NCBI GenBank assembly: GCA_019247845.1
Contig: JAFBAL010000044.1
Span: forward strand, 1 to 64,000
Direction: 5' to 3'
DNA: 64,000 nucleotides
Source: Alphaproteobacteria bacterium
GTDB taxonomy: Bacteria; Pseudomonadota; Alphaproteobacteria; Micropepsales; Micropepsaceae
The notes below the pieces were generated by a model that made no database searches, was not told the DNA's origin, and was given only the letters and a program-made list of their open reading frames with translations. Numbering within the stretch: position 1 is the stretch's first letter; each line of letters begins with the position of its first letter. The position numbers and the translations under genes are program-made. Of the stretch, positions 34,036-43,946 are shown one piece after another.

Positions 34036-34060
34036 GGAACCCGCGACGCCGTCGAGCGTT
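34036..34060 (+). promoter_or_regulatory. EcfG-type promoter for the DUF992 gene
   Basis: GGAAC (34036-34040), 16 bases, CGTT (34057-34060), exact consensus, 46 bases upstream of the ATG at 34107. Its -35 faces that of the weaker divergent promoter, repeating the back-to-back layout seen at phyR/nepR. Confidence 0.82.
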
Positions 34061-34106
34061 ACCGTGCTGGCAGAGGGGGGCATCAAAAAAACCAGGAGAT
34101 TATGGC

Positions 34107-34589
34107 ATGTCCAAGAAACTGATGATTAGCGCGGCCGCGATTGCCCTTTTTGCTTTTGCAGCTCCCGTCCAGGCAGCCGACAGCCCGCATGGCGTCAAGG
34201 TCGGCACGCTGACCTGTCATGTGTCGAGCGGCTGGGGCTTCGTGTTCGGCTCCTCCAAGGATCTTCACTGCAATTTCCGCCCCAACGGCCACATGGGTGA
34301 GCACTATGCGGGCTCGATCTCGAAGTTCGGCGTCGACATCGGCTATACCGACGGCGGCGAGCTGATCTGGGGCGTGTTCGCTCCGACCTCCGACGTCCGC
34401 CCGGGCGCGCTCGAGGGCGACTATGCGGGTGCGACGGCCAGCGCCACGGTCGGCGTGGGCCTCGGCGCCAACGTGCTGGTCGGCGGCCTCGACAAGTCGA
34501 TCGCGCTGCAGCCGCTGAGCATGGAAGGCAATACGGGCCTGAACGTCGCGGCCGGCATCGGCTCGATCAGCCTCAAATACGTGAAATAA
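34107..34589 (+). CDS. DUF992 exported protein, predicted stress regulon member
   Basis: A 160-residue exported protein with signal peptide MSKKLMISAAAIALFAFAAPVQAA and the DUF992 features VGTLTCHVSSGWGFVFGSSK and LHCNFRPNG (two conserved cysteines). It ends with glycine-rich strands ASATVGVGLGANVLVGG, suggesting a beta-rich periplasmic fold. AGGAG precedes the ATG. An exact EcfG promoter upstream and a terminator downstream make it a single-gene stress unit. Molecular function is not known. Confidence 0.88.
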   Translation: MSKKLMISAAAIALFAFAAPVQAADSPHGVKVGTLTCHVSSGWGFVFGSSKDLHCNFRPNGHMGEHYAGSISKFGVDIGYTDGGELIWGVFAPTSDVRPGALEGDYAGATASATVGVGLGANVLVGGLDKSIALQPLSMEGNTGLNVAAGIGSISLKYVK

Positions 34590-34612
34590 CCGGGCTTTCG
34601 TCCCGACGAATC

Positions 34613-34640
34613 CGGGCTCCTGCAGCAATGCGGGAGCCCG
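34613..34640 (+). terminator. Rho-independent terminator after the DUF992 gene
   Basis: Stem CGGGCTCCTGC / GCGGGAGCCCG (11 bp with one G-T wobble), 6-base loop AGCAAT, followed by TTTCGTTT. It also lies just beyond the 3' end of the converging kbl gene. Confidence 0.85.
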
Positions 34641-34647
34641 TTTCGTT

Positions 34648-35838
34648 TCAGACGACGCCGAGCTTCTTGCCGACCTTTTCGAAGGTCGCCAGCGCGAATT
34701 CGATCTGCGCGTCGGTGAGCGAGGCGCAGGCCTGGATGCGCAGGCGCGCCGTGCCTTCGGGGACGACCGGATAGCCGAACCCGGTGATGAAGATGCCTTC
34801 GGCGAGCAGCTCCTTGCTCATGCGGATGGCGAAGGCGGTATCGCCCACGATGATCGGCACGATGGCGGACTCGCCCTCGAGCGGCTTGAAGCCCCGCGCC
34901 TTCAATCCGTCGCGCAGCGCCCTGGTGATCGCATGCAGCCGCGCCACGCGCTCGGGCTCGCGCTCGAGGATTTCCACCGCCTTCATCGCGCTCGCAGCGA
35001 TGGTCGCGGGCAGCGCGTTCGAGAACAGCTGCGGCCGCGACACCTGCGACAGGAAATCGACGAGCGTCCGCGAACCCGCGACATAGCCGCCGGCGGCACC
35101 GCCCAGCGCCTTGCCCAGCGTGCCCGTGACGATGTCGATCTGGCCCTCGACGCCGAAATGCTCGGCCGTGCCGCGGCCGTGGCGGCCCATCACCCCGGTG
35201 CCGTGCGAGTCGTCGAGGATGATCGAGGCGCCGTGCTTCTTCGCAATCGTGACGATGTCGGGCAGGTTGGCGATGTCGCCTTCCATGCTGAACACGCCAT
35301 CGGTGACCAGGAAGATGCGCCGCGCGCCCTTGACCGCGTCGAGCTTGGCGTCGAGATCGGCCATGTCGGAATGCTTGTAGACCAGCCGCTTGGCCTTCGA
35401 CATGCGGCAACCGTCGATCAGCGAGGCGTGGTTGAGCTCGTCGGAGACCAGCGCATCCTGCTCGCCGGCGATGGCGGGCATCAGCCCGGTATTCGCCGCC
35501 CAGCACGAGACATAGGTAAGCGCGGCCTCGGTGTGCGACAGCTTCGCCAGCGCCTTCTCGATCCGGTCGTGGATGGAGAAGGTGCCGCAGATGAAGCGCA
35601 CCGACGCGGTGCCGGCGCCGTAGTCCTTCAGCGCCGCCTGGCCGGCCGCGACCAGCTCGGGGTGATCGGCGAGGCCCAGATAGTTGTTCGACGACAGCAC
35701 CAGGACGGGGCCGGACTTCTCGGCCATCGTCACCTCGGTGTCCATCGGACCGGTGATGTGGCGGAACGTCTTGAGCGTCCCCGCCTTCTCCATCGCCGAA
35801 AGATCGCCTTGGAGGCTCTCGTCCAGCGCGGCCGTCAC
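34648..35838 (-). CDS. kbl: 2-amino-3-ketobutyrate CoA ligase (glycine C-acetyltransferase)
   Basis: PLP enzyme cleaving 2-amino-3-ketobutyrate with CoA to glycine and acetyl-CoA, the second step of threonine breakdown. The PLP lysine is K243 in [10 protein letters not shown], with [10 protein letters not shown] and [12 protein letters not shown] also visible. The 396 residues match the family. It follows tdh with ATGA overlap, so the unstable intermediate made by Tdh is passed on directly. Confidence 0.96.
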   Translation of the reverse strand: MTAALDESLQGDLSAMEKAGTLKTFRHITGPMDTEVTMAEKSGPVLVLSSNNYLGLADHPELVAAGQAALKDYGAGTASVRFICGTFSIHDRIEKALAKLSHTEAALTYVSCWAANTGLMPAIAGEQDALVSDELNHASLIDGCRMSKAKRLVYKHSDMADLDAKLDAVKGARRIFLVTDGVFSMEGDIANLPDIVTIAKKHGASIILDDSHGTGVMGRHGRGTAEHFGVEGQIDIVTGTLGKALGGAAGGYVAGSRTLVDFLSQVSRPQLFSNALPATIAASAMKAVEILEREPERVARLHAITRALRDGLKARGFKPLEGESAIVPIIVGDTAFAIRMSKELLAEGIFITGFGYPVVPEGTARLRIQACASLTDAQIEFALATFEKVGKKLGVV

Positions 35839-36866
35839 AGCTCGCTCCAGTCCAGGATCACCTTGCCGGAATTGCCCGAGCGCATGATGTCGAAGCCCTT
35901 CTGGAAGTCCTTGTAGGAGAAGCGGTGGGTGATCACCGGCTCGATGTTCATGCCGGACTGGATCATCGAGGTGAGCTTGTACCAGGTCTCGCCGAACATG
36001 CGGCCGTAGATGCCGCGCAGGTTCAAGCCCTTGAACACGACGGCGTCCCAGTCGACGCCGGTCTCGCCCGACTGGATGCCGAGCATCGCGATCTTGCCGC
36101 CATGCGCCATGCTGTCGATCATCTGGCGCAGGCCCGCCGGATTGCCCGACATCTCGAGGCCGACGTCGAAGCCTTCCTGCATGCCCAGGTCCTTCATGAC
36201 CGCGCGCAGATCGCCCTTGGCGACGTTGACGACGGCGGTCGCGCCCATCTTCTTGGCGAGGTCGAGACGGTACTCATTGACGTCGGTGACGACGACGTAG
36301 CGTGCGCCGGCCTTCAGCGCCATCGGCACCGCGCCGACGCCGATCGGGCCAGCGCCGGTGATCAGCACGTCCTCGCCTACCAGGTCGTAGGACAGCGCGG
36401 TATGCGCAGCGTTGCCCATCGGATCGAAGATCGCATAGAGCTCCAGCGGCACGCGGCTGTCGCAGTCCCACACGTTCAGCGCCGGCACCGCGACGTATTC
36501 CGCGAAGGCGCCGTTCCGGTTGACGCCCACGCCCAGCGTGTTGGCGCAGAGATGGCGGCGTCCGGCATGGCAGTTGCGGCAATGGCCGCAGACGATATGG
36601 CCTTCGGCGCTCACCAGGTCGCCGACCTTGTGGTCGCGGACGTTGGAGCCGACCGCGGCGATGCGGCCGACGAACTCGTGGCCCGCGACCGTGCCGGGCC
36701 TGATGGTCTTCTGCGCCCAGGCGTCCCAGTTGTAGATATGGACGTCGGTGCCGCAGATGCCGGTCTTGAGCACCTTGATGAGCACGTCGTCGATGCCGTA
36801 GCTCGGCTCCGGCACGTCTTCGAGCCAGATGCCTTCTTCGGCTTTCGATTTGACAAGAGCCTTCAT
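35835..36866 (-). CDS. tdh: L-threonine 3-dehydrogenase
   Basis: Zinc-dependent medium-chain dehydrogenase oxidising threonine to 2-amino-3-ketobutyrate with NAD+. The catalytic zinc ligand is C38 in [13 protein letters not shown], with GHEFVG after it. The structural zinc loop [15 protein letters not shown] and the nucleotide loop [14 protein letters not shown] are intact. It has 343 residues, an ATG at 36866 behind GGGGAGGG, and an overlap with kbl. The tRNA-Phe gene lies 30 bases upstream on the same strand. Confidence 0.96.
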   Translation of the reverse strand: MKALVKSKAEEGIWLEDVPEPSYGIDDVLIKVLKTGICGTDVHIYNWDAWAQKTIRPGTVAGHEFVGRIAAVGSNVRDHKVGDLVSAEGHIVCGHCRNCHAGRRHLCANTLGVGVNRNGAFAEYVAVPALNVWDCDSRVPLELYAIFDPMGNAAHTALSYDLVGEDVLITGAGPIGVGAVPMALKAGARYVVVTDVNEYRLDLAKKMGATAVVNVAKGDLRAVMKDLGMQEGFDVGLEMSGNPAGLRQMIDSMAHGGKIAMLGIQSGETGVDWDAVVFKGLNLRGIYGRMFGETWYKLTSMIQSGMNIEPVITHRFSYKDFQKGFDIMRSGNSGKVILDWSEL

Positions 36867-36895
36867 TCGACCCTCCCCGGGGGCAAGAGAGTGGA

Positions 36896-36972
<77 letters not shown>

Positions 36973-37045
36973 AACCGCCGAAATACCGGGATGCACCCGG
37001 AAAGGACGGGCTTTTTAGTGGACCCGCCCCCTCAAGGCAAGCGGC

Positions 37046-37234
37046 CTATGACGGCTCCCCGTCGCCCTCGTCCGGCAGCCCTTCCGGCTCCTCGACCGCC
37101 GGGATGGCGTAGTCGCCCTTGAGCCAGCGGGCGAGATCCAGGTCGGCGCAGCGCTTGGAGCAGAACGGCTTGAATTCCGGCACATGCGGCTTGTCGCAGG
37201 CGGCGCATTTGCGCGTTTCAGGCGGTTGCGACAT
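37046..37234 (-). CDS. yacG: DNA gyrase inhibitor YacG (zinc-binding)
   Basis: A 62-residue zinc-finger protein with C-x2-C (CAACDKP) and C-x3-C (FCSKRC), followed by DLDLARWLKGDYAIP, the full YacG signature. Characterised YacG binds GyrB and blocks DNA binding. ATG at 37234 (MSQPPETRKC) is preferred over 37252. It overlaps the end of rng by 17 bases and closes the leftward murA-yacG gene run. Confidence 0.93.
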   Translation of the reverse strand: MSQPPETRKCAACDKPHVPEFKPFCSKRCADLDLARWLKGDYAIPAVEEPEGLPDEGDGEPS

Positions 37235-38738
37235 CGAAGCCCTCGCGGGCATAGAATTCGCTGGCCTCGAACTCGACGCGTGCCGCGCCGCGGCGCGCCA
37301 GCGAGGCGCGGACCTCCTCGCCGTGATCCTCGAACCAGCGCACCACGTCGGGGGCCGCGCGCACGACGATGGGCTTGCCGGGCGCGGCCTGGGCTGCGCG
37401 CTCCACCCGGCGCATGACCTCCAGCGCCACGCTGTCGCGCGTGCGCTTGCGGCCGTGGCCCGAGCAGCTGCGGCAGCACTCGCTCATCAGCTTGACCAGC
37501 GGATCGCGCACGCGCTTGCGGGTGATCTCGACCAGGCCGAACTCGGACATCTGCGAGATCTGCGTCGGCGTGTGGTCCCTGGAGATGCTCTCCTCAAGGA
37601 CGTCGAGCACCTTGGCGACGTTATCGGCTTCCGCGAGATGGATGAAATCGACGACGATCAGCCCGCCGATACCGCGCAGGCGTACCTGACGGCCGATCTC
37701 GTCGGCGGCTTCCAGGTTCACCTTGACGCTGGTCTCTTCCAGTCCGGTCGAGGCGGTGAAGCTGCCCGAGTTCACGTCGACCGCGGTCAGCGCCTCGGTC
37801 GATTCGATGGTGATCCAGCCGCCGGAGGGCAGCGGAACGCGCGGGGACGTCAGCCGGTCGATCTCGTCCTCCAGATTGTACATGTCGAAGAGCTGGCCCG
37901 GCCCGGCAAAGAGCTCGATCCGGCTTTCGGCCTCGGGCATGGCGCGGCGGCAATAGGCGCGCGCGGCCTCGACCGACTGGGTGTCGTCGATCAGCACGCG
38001 CGCGGTATCGGCGCGCACCATGTCGCGCAAGGTGCGCTCCACCGGATCGAGATCGTGATAGAGCGTCGCCGGCGCGGTTGCGCTCTGGCGCTTGGCCAGC
38101 ACGGGCCGCCAGGCATCGGCGAGGCGCTCGGCGTCTTCCCTCAAGTCCGTCGGCGAGGCGTCGGTCGCTGCGGTGCGCAGGATATAGCCCGCCCCCGGCG
38201 CCAGCCTGTCGCCGCCTTGCGCAATCATCGCCTCACCCATCGCCATCATGCGGGCGCGTTCGCCCTCGCCCTCGATGCGCCGCGACAGTGCGACGCCGGG
38301 CTGGTTGGGCACGAGCACGGCAAGCCGGCCGGGAATAGTCACGTTGGCGGAGAGCCGCGCGCCCTTGTCGCCGATCGGGTCCTTGACGACCTGGACCAGG
38401 ATCTCCTCGCCCTCATGCACGCAATCGCCGATCTTGGGCGCGCGCTCGTCGTCGAAGCCCGGCAGGTCGGCCAGGCAGCGCGCCTCACGCGCGCCGAGGA
38501 AGCCGGCGCGGTCCAGCCCGACATCGACGAACGCCGCCTGCATGCCGGGCAGCACGCGCTGCACCCGGCCCAGGATGATGTTGCCGACGAGACTGTGGCC
38601 GCTGCGGCCCTGGCCCTTCACCGCGCCATCGTCGAGCCCCAGCGTGCGCTCCAGCGCAAGCTCCTGAAGCCGGCCGTCCACCACAAGGGCAACGCGAATC
38701 TCCCCAGCCCCCACATTGATCAGGACTTCCTTCGGCAT
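37218..38738 (-). CDS. rng: Ribonuclease G/E family endoribonuclease
   Basis: Endoribonuclease acting in rRNA maturation and mRNA decay. The N-terminal S1-like region has GNIILGRVQRVLPGMQAAFVD. The catalytic DNase I-like part has TAVDVNSGSF and GGLIVVDFIHL, with metal-binding Asp in each. The zinc-link cysteines CCRSCSGHGRKRT follow. At 506 residues, without the long scaffold of RNase E, it is the short RNase G type. I start at ATG 38738 (MPKEVLINVGAGEIRVALV); the longer frame upstream only shadows maf. Confidence 0.93.
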   Translation of the reverse strand: MPKEVLINVGAGEIRVALVVDGRLQELALERTLGLDDGAVKGQGRSGHSLVGNIILGRVQRVLPGMQAAFVDVGLDRAGFLGAREARCLADLPGFDDERAPKIGDCVHEGEEILVQVVKDPIGDKGARLSANVTIPGRLAVLVPNQPGVALSRRIEGEGERARMMAMGEAMIAQGGDRLAPGAGYILRTAATDASPTDLREDAERLADAWRPVLAKRQSATAPATLYHDLDPVERTLRDMVRADTARVLIDDTQSVEAARAYCRRAMPEAESRIELFAGPGQLFDMYNLEDEIDRLTSPRVPLPSGGWITIESTEALTAVDVNSGSFTASTGLEETSVKVNLEAADEIGRQVRLRGIGGLIVVDFIHLAEADNVAKVLDVLEESISRDHTPTQISQMSEFGLVEITRKRVRDPLVKLMSECCRSCSGHGRKRTRDSVALEVMRRVERAAQAAPGKPIVVRAAPDVVRWFEDHGEEVRASLARRGAARVEFEASEFYAREGFDVATA

Positions 38739-38769
38739 CCGGAACTCGAACGAATAGCGACGCTTCAGC

Positions 38770-39363
38770 CTAGCACGGGTATGCGTTGCCACGAAGCAGG
38801 GACACGGTTTCCGAAAGCGGCAGCCCGACCACATTCGAATAGGAACCGTTCAGTCCGCGTACGAATGTTTCGGCGCGTCCCTGAATGGCATAGCCGCCGG
38901 CTTTGCCGATCCCTTCCCGGGATTCGATATAAGCCGCGATCTCTTCGGCATCCAGCCGCTTGAAGGCGACGCGCGTGAGCACGGTACGACGGCGAACCTT
39001 CCCGTCCGGCGCAATCAGCACGACGGCGGTGATGACCTGATGGCTGCGGCCCGACAGCATCGCAAGACAGGCGCGCACTTCGCCGTCGTTTTCCGCTTTG
39101 GGCAGGATGCGCCGGCCGCAGGCGACGACGGTATCGGCGGCCAGTACGAACGCGCCGGCACCGTCGGTCGCGAGCTCCGGCGGGCCCGCGCATTCGCCCG
39201 CGACTTTGCGCGCCTTCGCTTCCGCAAGGCGTTCGGCATGGACACGCGGGAGTTCGCCCGTGATCGGCGTCTCGTCGATGGAAGCCGCGCGGATTTCGTC
39301 GGGCGCAATGCCGGCCTGGGCGAGCAACGCCTTGCGCCGAGGGCTCTCGCTCGCGAGAACCAG
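38770..39363 (-). CDS. maf: Maf-family nucleoside-triphosphate pyrophosphatase, non-canonical start
   Basis: House-cleaning enzyme hydrolysing non-canonical or methylated NTPs. The conserved SESPRRKALLAQAG, the catalytic LAADTVVA and the YIESREGIGKAGGYAIQG region are all in one frame. No ATG, GTG or TTG in that frame lies upstream of the essential SxSPRR motif; the first canonical start, TTG at 39327, would delete it. The best candidates are CTG at 39363 (giving a normal MVLASESPRR start, 17 bases after the infA stop) or ATC at 39393. I use 39363; the start is uncertain, the gene is not. Confidence 0.88.
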   Translation of the reverse strand: MVLASESPRRKALLAQAGIAPDEIRAASIDETPITGELPRVHAERLAEAKARKVAGECAGPPELATDGAGAFVLAADTVVACGRRILPKAENDGEVRACLAMLSGRSHQVITAVVLIAPDGKVRRRTVLTRVAFKRLDAEEIAAYIESREGIGKAGGYAIQGRAETFVRGLNGSYSNVVGLPLSETVSLLRGNAYPC

Positions 39364-39379
39364 GCGCGGCCGATCTGGA

Positions 39380-39598
39380 CTATTTGAAGCGATAGGTGAT
39401 GCGTCCCTTGGTGAGGTCGTAGGGCGTCATCTCGACCATCACCTTGTCGCCGGTCAGCACGCGGATGCGGTTCTTGCGCATCTTGCCGGCAGTATGGGCG
39501 ATGATCTCGTGGCCGTTCTGCAGCAGCACGCGAAACGTCGCGTTGGGCAGCAGCTCGCTCACGGTGCCCTCGAATTCAAGCAGTTCTTCTTTCGCCAT
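39380..39598 (-). CDS. infA: Translation initiation factor IF-1
   Basis: A 72-residue OB-fold protein, [20 protein letters not shown] through [11 protein letters not shown], which blocks the ribosomal A site during initiation. Essentially canonical IF-1 along its whole length. ATG at 39598 is preceded by GAGGA. It lies between the phosphatase gene and maf, as usual in Alphaproteobacteria. Confidence 0.98.
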   Translation of the reverse strand: MAKEELLEFEGTVSELLPNATFRVLLQNGHEIIAHTAGKMRKNRIRVLTGDKVMVEMTPYDLTKGRITYRFK

Positions 39599-39705
39599 TC
39601 GTCCTCTGGCCTGGTTGACCGGCCGGGAGAATGCACCGAAACGGGCCAAAAGCAAGGGTTTATGGCCCGCAAGTGCCTGCTCGGATTCGGGCCTCACCGG
39701 CCCGC

Positions 39706-40164
39706 TCAGGTATCGGATGCCCGCCGCGCGTCGAACCGGGCCTCCAGCCTCCTCTGAAGCTCGTCGCGGACCGCGCGGTAGGCCGAAAGGCGCTGGTCGC
39801 GCGAGCCTTCGACCACCGTCGGGTCCAGGGTCGGCCAATATTCGATCACCGCGGCCGAGGTCCGGGTCAGCTCCATCGCCTTGTGATGCGCCTCGGGCGA
39901 AAGCGTGATGACGAGGTCGAAGGACGTGTCCTCGAACTCCTCGAAGCTCTTGGGCCTGTGCTTGGCGATGTCGATGCCGATCTCGTCCATCGCCTCGACC
40001 GCAATGGGATCGAGCACGCCGCTGCGCGCGCCCACCGAATCCACATAGACATGCGGGCCGAACAGATGGCGCATCAGCGCCGCGGCCATCGGGCTGCGCA
40101 CGGAATTCATCGTACAAGCGAAAAGCACCGCGCCGGGCAGCTCCTCGCCGTTTGGCCCGCGCAT
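39706..40164 (-). CDS. Low-molecular-weight protein-tyrosine-phosphatase-like protein
   Basis: A 152-residue protein with the P-loop C17-TMNSV-R23-S, the C-x5-R signature shared by LMW tyrosine phosphatases and thioredoxin-linked arsenate reductases. A late general-acid Asp is plausible in YWPTLDP. Position between UPF0262 and infA is standard for this family in Alphaproteobacteria, where its substrate is not established. Confidence 0.87.
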   Translation of the reverse strand: MRGPNGEELPGAVLFACTMNSVRSPMAAALMRHLFGPHVYVDSVGARSGVLDPIAVEAMDEIGIDIAKHRPKSFEEFEDTSFDLVITLSPEAHHKAMELTRTSAAVIEYWPTLDPTVVEGSRDQRLSAYRAVRDELQRRLEARFDARRASDT

Positions 40165-40170
40165 CGCCGC

Positions 40171-40650
40171 TCAGCCCTTGAGGTGCAGGACGCACATCAG
40201 GGTGAACAGCCGCCGCGCCGTGTCGAAATCGACCTCGATCTTGCCTTTGAGACGCTCCTGGAGCAGCGTCGAGCCCTCGTTGTGCGCGGTGCGGCGCGCC
40301 ATGTCGAGCGACTCGATCTGCGACGGCGGCGCGTTGCGGATCGCCTTGAAATAGCTGTCGCAGATCAGGAAGTAGTCTTTGATCACGGTGCGGAACGGGG
40401 TCAGCGACAGCATCACCTTGTGATGTGCGCTGTCGTCCTCGAGGCGGATGTCGAAGATCAGCCGGTTCTCCTCCACGCCGAGCGCGAGCTTGTAAGGACC
40501 GCCGTCGGAGCCGGCCGGCGCGAAGCTGTTCTCCTCCAAAAGATCGTAGATCGCGATCTCGCGCTCCTGCTCGATCTGGCGCGTGCGGCGCACGACCGTG
40601 CGTTCGTCCAGCGTCACCGCGACCAGGCGGAAGGCGTTCTCATTTGCCAT
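40171..40650 (-). CDS. UPF0262 family protein
   Basis: A 159-residue conserved alphaproteobacterial protein of unknown function, recognised from [22 protein letters not shown], the [24 protein letters not shown] block and the C-terminal [18 protein letters not shown] at 40650 ([10 protein letters not shown]) overlaps the end of hisD by 11 bases; a start at 40677 would overlap more and lacks similarity. Translational coupling to hisD is likely. Confidence 0.92.
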   Translation of the reverse strand: MANENAFRLVAVTLDERTVVRRTRQIEQEREIAIYDLLEENSFAPAGSDGGPYKLALGVEENRLIFDIRLEDDSAHHKVMLSLTPFRTVIKDYFLICDSYFKAIRNAPPSQIESLDMARRTAHNEGSTLLQERLKGKIEVDFDTARRLFTLMCVLHLKG

Positions 40651-41881
40651 CGAGGCGGACCGCGATGGAACGGGCATGCGCGTCGAGTCCTTCGGCGCGG
40701 GCGAGCGCGATGCCGCTGGGGCCGAGCCGCGCCAGCGTGCCCGGCTCGCACGACAGCAGGGTCGTGCGCTTCATGAAGTCGAGCACCGAAAGGCCGGAAG
40801 AGAACCGCGCGGTGCGCGAGGTCGGCAGCACATGGTTGGGACCGGCCAGATAGTCGCCCATCGCTTCGGGCGTGTGGCGGCCCAGGAAGATCGCGCCGGC
40901 ATGGCGGACCTTCGCGGCGATGCGCTCGGGCGCGGCGGTCGCGATCTCCAGGTGCTCCGGCGCGATGCGGTCGACCAGCGCCGCGGCGTCGTCGAGGCTG
41001 GCCACGACGATGATGGCGCCGAAATCGTGCCAGCTCTTCGATGCGATCTCCTTGCGCGGCAGGGTCGCGAGCGTGCGCGCGACCGCGGCCTCGACCTCGT
41101 CCGCGAAACCCGCGTCGTCGGTGATCAGGATCGATTGCGACGAGGCGTCGTGCTCGGCCTGGGACAAGAGGTCGGCCGCGATCCAGTCCGGGTTGCTCTC
41201 GCCGTCGCTGACCACCAGGATCTCGGACGGACCGGCGATGGAATCGATGCCGACCGTGCCGAACACTTCGCGCTTGGCCGCGGCGACATAGGCGTTGCCG
41301 GGACCCACGATCTTGTCGACGGGCGCGATGCTTTTCGTGCCATAGGCCAGCGCCGCCACCGCCTGCGCGCCGCCGACGCGATGGATCTCGGTTATGCCCG
41401 CGCGCCGTGCCGCCGCGAGCACGACGGGATTGGCGCCCGGGGTCACCATCGCGATGCGCGTCACGCCCGCGACCCGCGCGGGAATCGCGTTCATGAGCAC
41501 CGAGCTCGGATAGCTCGCCGTGCCGCCGGGAACATAAAGGCCGACGCTGTCCAGCGCCGTCCAGCGCCAGCCGAGCGTGGCGCCGGTGTCGTCGGTGTAG
41601 AGCTCGTCCTTGGGCCGCTGGAGCCGGTGATAGGCCTCGATGCGCGCCGCGGCGACGTCGATGGCATCGAGCACCTCCGTGGACGGCTCTTCGCCCAAGG
41701 CTTCCGGCCTGTCGAAGCGGCGCGTGTATTCCGCGACCGCTTCGTCGCCGCGCACCCGCACGTCGGCGACGATGGCCTTCACCGCGACGGAAACGTCGTC
41801 CTCGATCTCGCGCCTGGCATGAAGCAGCGCGTCGAACGCATCAGCGAAATCCGGCGCGCGCGCATCCAGACGCCGCACCAT
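40640..41881 (-). CDS. hisD: Histidinol dehydrogenase
   Basis: Zn- and NAD-dependent enzyme for the last two steps of histidine synthesis. Signature blocks are [32 protein letters not shown], the family pattern [16 protein letters not shown], and GPSEILVV. The catalytic region HLEIAT and the C-terminal zinc ligand area are present. The start ATG at 41881 lies one base past the DUF2948 stop; 413 residues is slightly short but complete. No other his gene is adjacent, as is common in this lineage. Confidence 0.95.
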   Translation of the reverse strand: MVRRLDARAPDFADAFDALLHARREIEDDVSVAVKAIVADVRVRGDEAVAEYTRRFDRPEALGEEPSTEVLDAIDVAAARIEAYHRLQRPKDELYTDDTGATLGWRWTALDSVGLYVPGGTASYPSSVLMNAIPARVAGVTRIAMVTPGANPVVLAAARRAGITEIHRVGGAQAVAALAYGTKSIAPVDKIVGPGNAYVAAAKREVFGTVGIDSIAGPSEILVVSDGESNPDWIAADLLSQAEHDASSQSILITDDAGFADEVEAAVARTLATLPRKEIASKSWHDFGAIIVVASLDDAAALVDRIAPEHLEIATAAPERIAAKVRHAGAIFLGRHTPEAMGDYLAGPNHVLPTSRTARFSSGLSVLDFMKRTTLLSCEPGTLARLGPSGIALARAEGLDAHARSIAVRLDGK

Positions 41882-41882
41882 G

Positions 41883-42323
41883 TCAGCCCTCGTCGTGGCC
41901 GGGCCGCCCCCGCGCCGCCCATTCGCTGCCGACATCGGCCAGCCCCACGTCGAGGCACTCGACCTCGAGCTTGATCGCGCCGCCGCCCGAGAACACCAGC
42001 TCGACCTCGCCGCCCGGATCCTCGCCGCCTTTCGGCGTGAAGCGGATCGCGAGCAGCGACACCACCGCATCGGGCGCGCCGAGCTTGAGGTTCCTGGACT
42101 TGGCCGACAGCACGTCGTCGAAATGCAGCAGCGAGCGCACGCGCAGGTTCGCGCCGGCGCGCTTGTCTTCCCATTTGAAGCGGTTGAACAGGCCTAAGAA
42201 ACGCCGCTTCCTGGGCAGATAGACCATCTCCTTCAGCGGCGCGACCGCGTCCTGCAGCCGCGCGGAGATGATGTCGAGATCCTCGGCGTCCTCGGCCGCC
42301 AATGTCAGAGCCGGCTCGGTCAT
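41883..42323 (-). CDS. DUF2948 family protein
   Basis: A 146-residue protein with the family's pattern: [36 protein letters not shown], and a C-terminal strand region [19 protein letters not shown]. It occurs between murA and hisD in many Alphaproteobacteria; function is unknown. The ATG at 42323 overlaps the murA stop (ATGA). Confidence 0.9.
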   Translation of the reverse strand: MTEPALTLAAEDAEDLDIISARLQDAVAPLKEMVYLPRKRRFLGLFNRFKWEDKRAGANLRVRSLLHFDDVLSAKSRNLKLGAPDAVVSLLAIRFTPKGGEDPGGEVELVFSGGGAIKLEVECLDVGLADVGSEWAARGRPGHDEG

Positions 42324-43600
42324 GCGTTCTGCCGTTCGATATCGGCGCCGACGCGGCGAAGCTTCTCTTCCAGCCGCTCGAAGCCGCGGTCGAGGTGATA
42401 GACGCGATTGACGATGGTCTCGCCTTCCGCCGCCAGCCCCGCCAGCACGAGGCTGGAAGACGCGCGCAGGTCGGTCGCCATCACCGGCGCGCCTTTCAGC
42501 CGCTCGACACCGGTCACGATCGCCATGTCGCCTTCGACCTTGATGTCGGCGCCCATGCGCTTGAGCTCCGGCACATGCATGAAGCGGTTCTCGAAGATCG
42601 TCTCCTTGATGTGCGAGGTTCCGCTTGCCGTGGCCATCAGCGCCATGAACTGCGCCTGCAGATCGGTCGGGAAGCCCGGGAATGGCTCGGTCTCGACGTC
42701 GACCGAATTGGGACGCACGCCGTTGCGGTGCACCTTGAGCCCGCGATTGGTCTCCTGCACCTCGGTGCCGACGGCTTGAAGCAGCGGGATGATGGAACCG
42801 ATCAGGTCGGCACGCGTGCCGGAGAGCTCGATCTCGCCGCCCGCGACCGCCGCCGCGAAAGCATAGGTGCCGGTCTCGATGCGGTCGGGCAGCACGGCAT
42901 GCTCGGCCGCATGCAGCGTGTCCACGCCCTCGATCGTCACGCGCGACGTGCCCAGGCCCGATATCTTCGCGCCCATCGCGATCAGGCAGTCGCCGAGATC
43001 GACGATTTCGGGCTCGCGCGCGGCGTTCTCGATCACGGTCTCGCCCTTGGCCAGCGACGCCGCCATCAGCGCGTTCTCGGTGGCGCCGGCCGAGACGAAG
43101 GGAAACGCGATTCGGGCGCCCTTGAGGCCCTTCGGAGCGCGGACGATCACATAGCCCTCTTCGAGCTGAACCGCGGCACCGAGCGCCTCCAGCGCCTTCA
43201 GGTGGAGGTCGACGGGCCGGGCGCCGATGGCGCAGCCGCCCGGCAGCGACACCTTGGCCTGGCCGGCACGCGCCACCAGCGGCCCCGCCACCAGGAAGCT
43301 CGCCCGCATCTTGCGCACGATGTCGTAGTCGGCCGTGGTGCCGCTCAACGACGCGGCGGTCAGCACATAACGCCCGCCCTCGCCCAGCGCCGTCCCCGGC
43401 GTCCAATCGACCGCCACGCCCAGCTGGCGCAGCAGCTCGGCCATGGACTGCACGTCGGCAAGCTTGGGGACGTTGGTCAAGGTCAGGGGGGCGTCGCTCA
43501 ACAGGCAAGCCGCCATCAGCGGCAGCGCCGCATTCTTGGCGCCGCTGATGGAGATTTCGCCCTTCAGCCGGGCGCCGCCGCGTATTCTGATCCGGTCCAT
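42320..43600 (-). CDS. murA: UDP-N-acetylglucosamine 1-carboxyvinyltransferase
   Basis: First committed step of peptidoglycan synthesis, transferring enolpyruvate from PEP to UDP-GlcNAc; target of fosfomycin. The active-site cysteine is C123 in [14 protein letters not shown], so sensitivity to fosfomycin at this residue is expected. It starts [21 protein letters not shown] at ATG 43600, 426 residues, in line with the family. Confidence 0.97.
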   Translation of the reverse strand: MDRIRIRGGARLKGEISISGAKNAALPLMAACLLSDAPLTLTNVPKLADVQSMAELLRQLGVAVDWTPGTALGEGGRYVLTAASLSGTTADYDIVRKMRASFLVAGPLVARAGQAKVSLPGGCAIGARPVDLHLKALEALGAAVQLEEGYVIVRAPKGLKGARIAFPFVSAGATENALMAASLAKGETVIENAAREPEIVDLGDCLIAMGAKISGLGTSRVTIEGVDTLHAAEHAVLPDRIETGTYAFAAAVAGGEIELSGTRADLIGSIIPLLQAVGTEVQETNRGLKVHRNGVRPNSVDVETEPFPGFPTDLQAQFMALMATASGTSHIKETIFENRFMHVPELKRMGADIKVEGDMAIVTGVERLKGAPVMATDLRASSSLVLAGLAAEGETIVNRVYHLDRGFERLEEKLRRVGADIERQNA

Positions 43601-43632
43601 GGTGGTGTTGTAGCTATCCCGCAACCCGCGTT

Positions 43633-43806
43633 CTAGTCGCCTTTCGGGGCTTTATTCGGGCGCGGCTCGAGGGCGGACTCGGGTCGGGGTTCGGACACGG
43701 CCGGCGCCTCTTTCGCTAACGCCCGATCGCGGGATTTGCGCCGCTTGAGGTTCTCGCGCAGAGCCGCGGCAAGACGTTCCTGGCGATCGGCAGATTTGGC
43801 CTTCAT
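43633..43806 (-). CDS. Small basic conserved protein upstream of murA
   Basis: A 57-residue protein, [20 protein letters not shown] followed by [14 protein letters not shown] and a Pro/Glu/Arg tail. Small basic proteins of this sort are commonly found just upstream of murA in Alphaproteobacteria. No function is known; the basic helix could bind nucleic acid, which is speculation. Confidence 0.68.
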   Translation of the reverse strand: MKAKSADRQERLAAALRENLKRRKSRDRALAKEAPAVSEPRPESALEPRPNKAPKGD

Positions 43807-43858
43807 ACCCGTTTGCCCTCGCCGGAACTCTGGGCTATAGGACCGGCCCCACTGGAAT

Positions 43859-43933
43859 GCCGCAGTAGCGTAGTGGTAGCGCAATCCCTTGGTAAGGGAT
43901 AGGTCGTGAGTTCGATTCTCACCTGCGGCACCA
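43859..43933 (+). tRNA. tRNA-Thr (GGT)
   Basis: A 75-nt tRNA with acceptor GCCGCAG/CTGCGGC, anticodon loop TTGGTAA (anticodon GGT, threonine ACC/ACU codons), T-arm GTTCGATTC and encoded CCA. It lies between two leftward genes but on the plus strand. Confidence 0.97.
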
Positions 43934-43946
43934 GTCTTCACCCCCC

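Noticed and set aside
39599-39705. Possible hairpin GGGCCA...TGGCCC between infA and the phosphatase gene
   Set aside because: Six-base arms with a 14-base loop and no U-tract; too weak to call a terminator.
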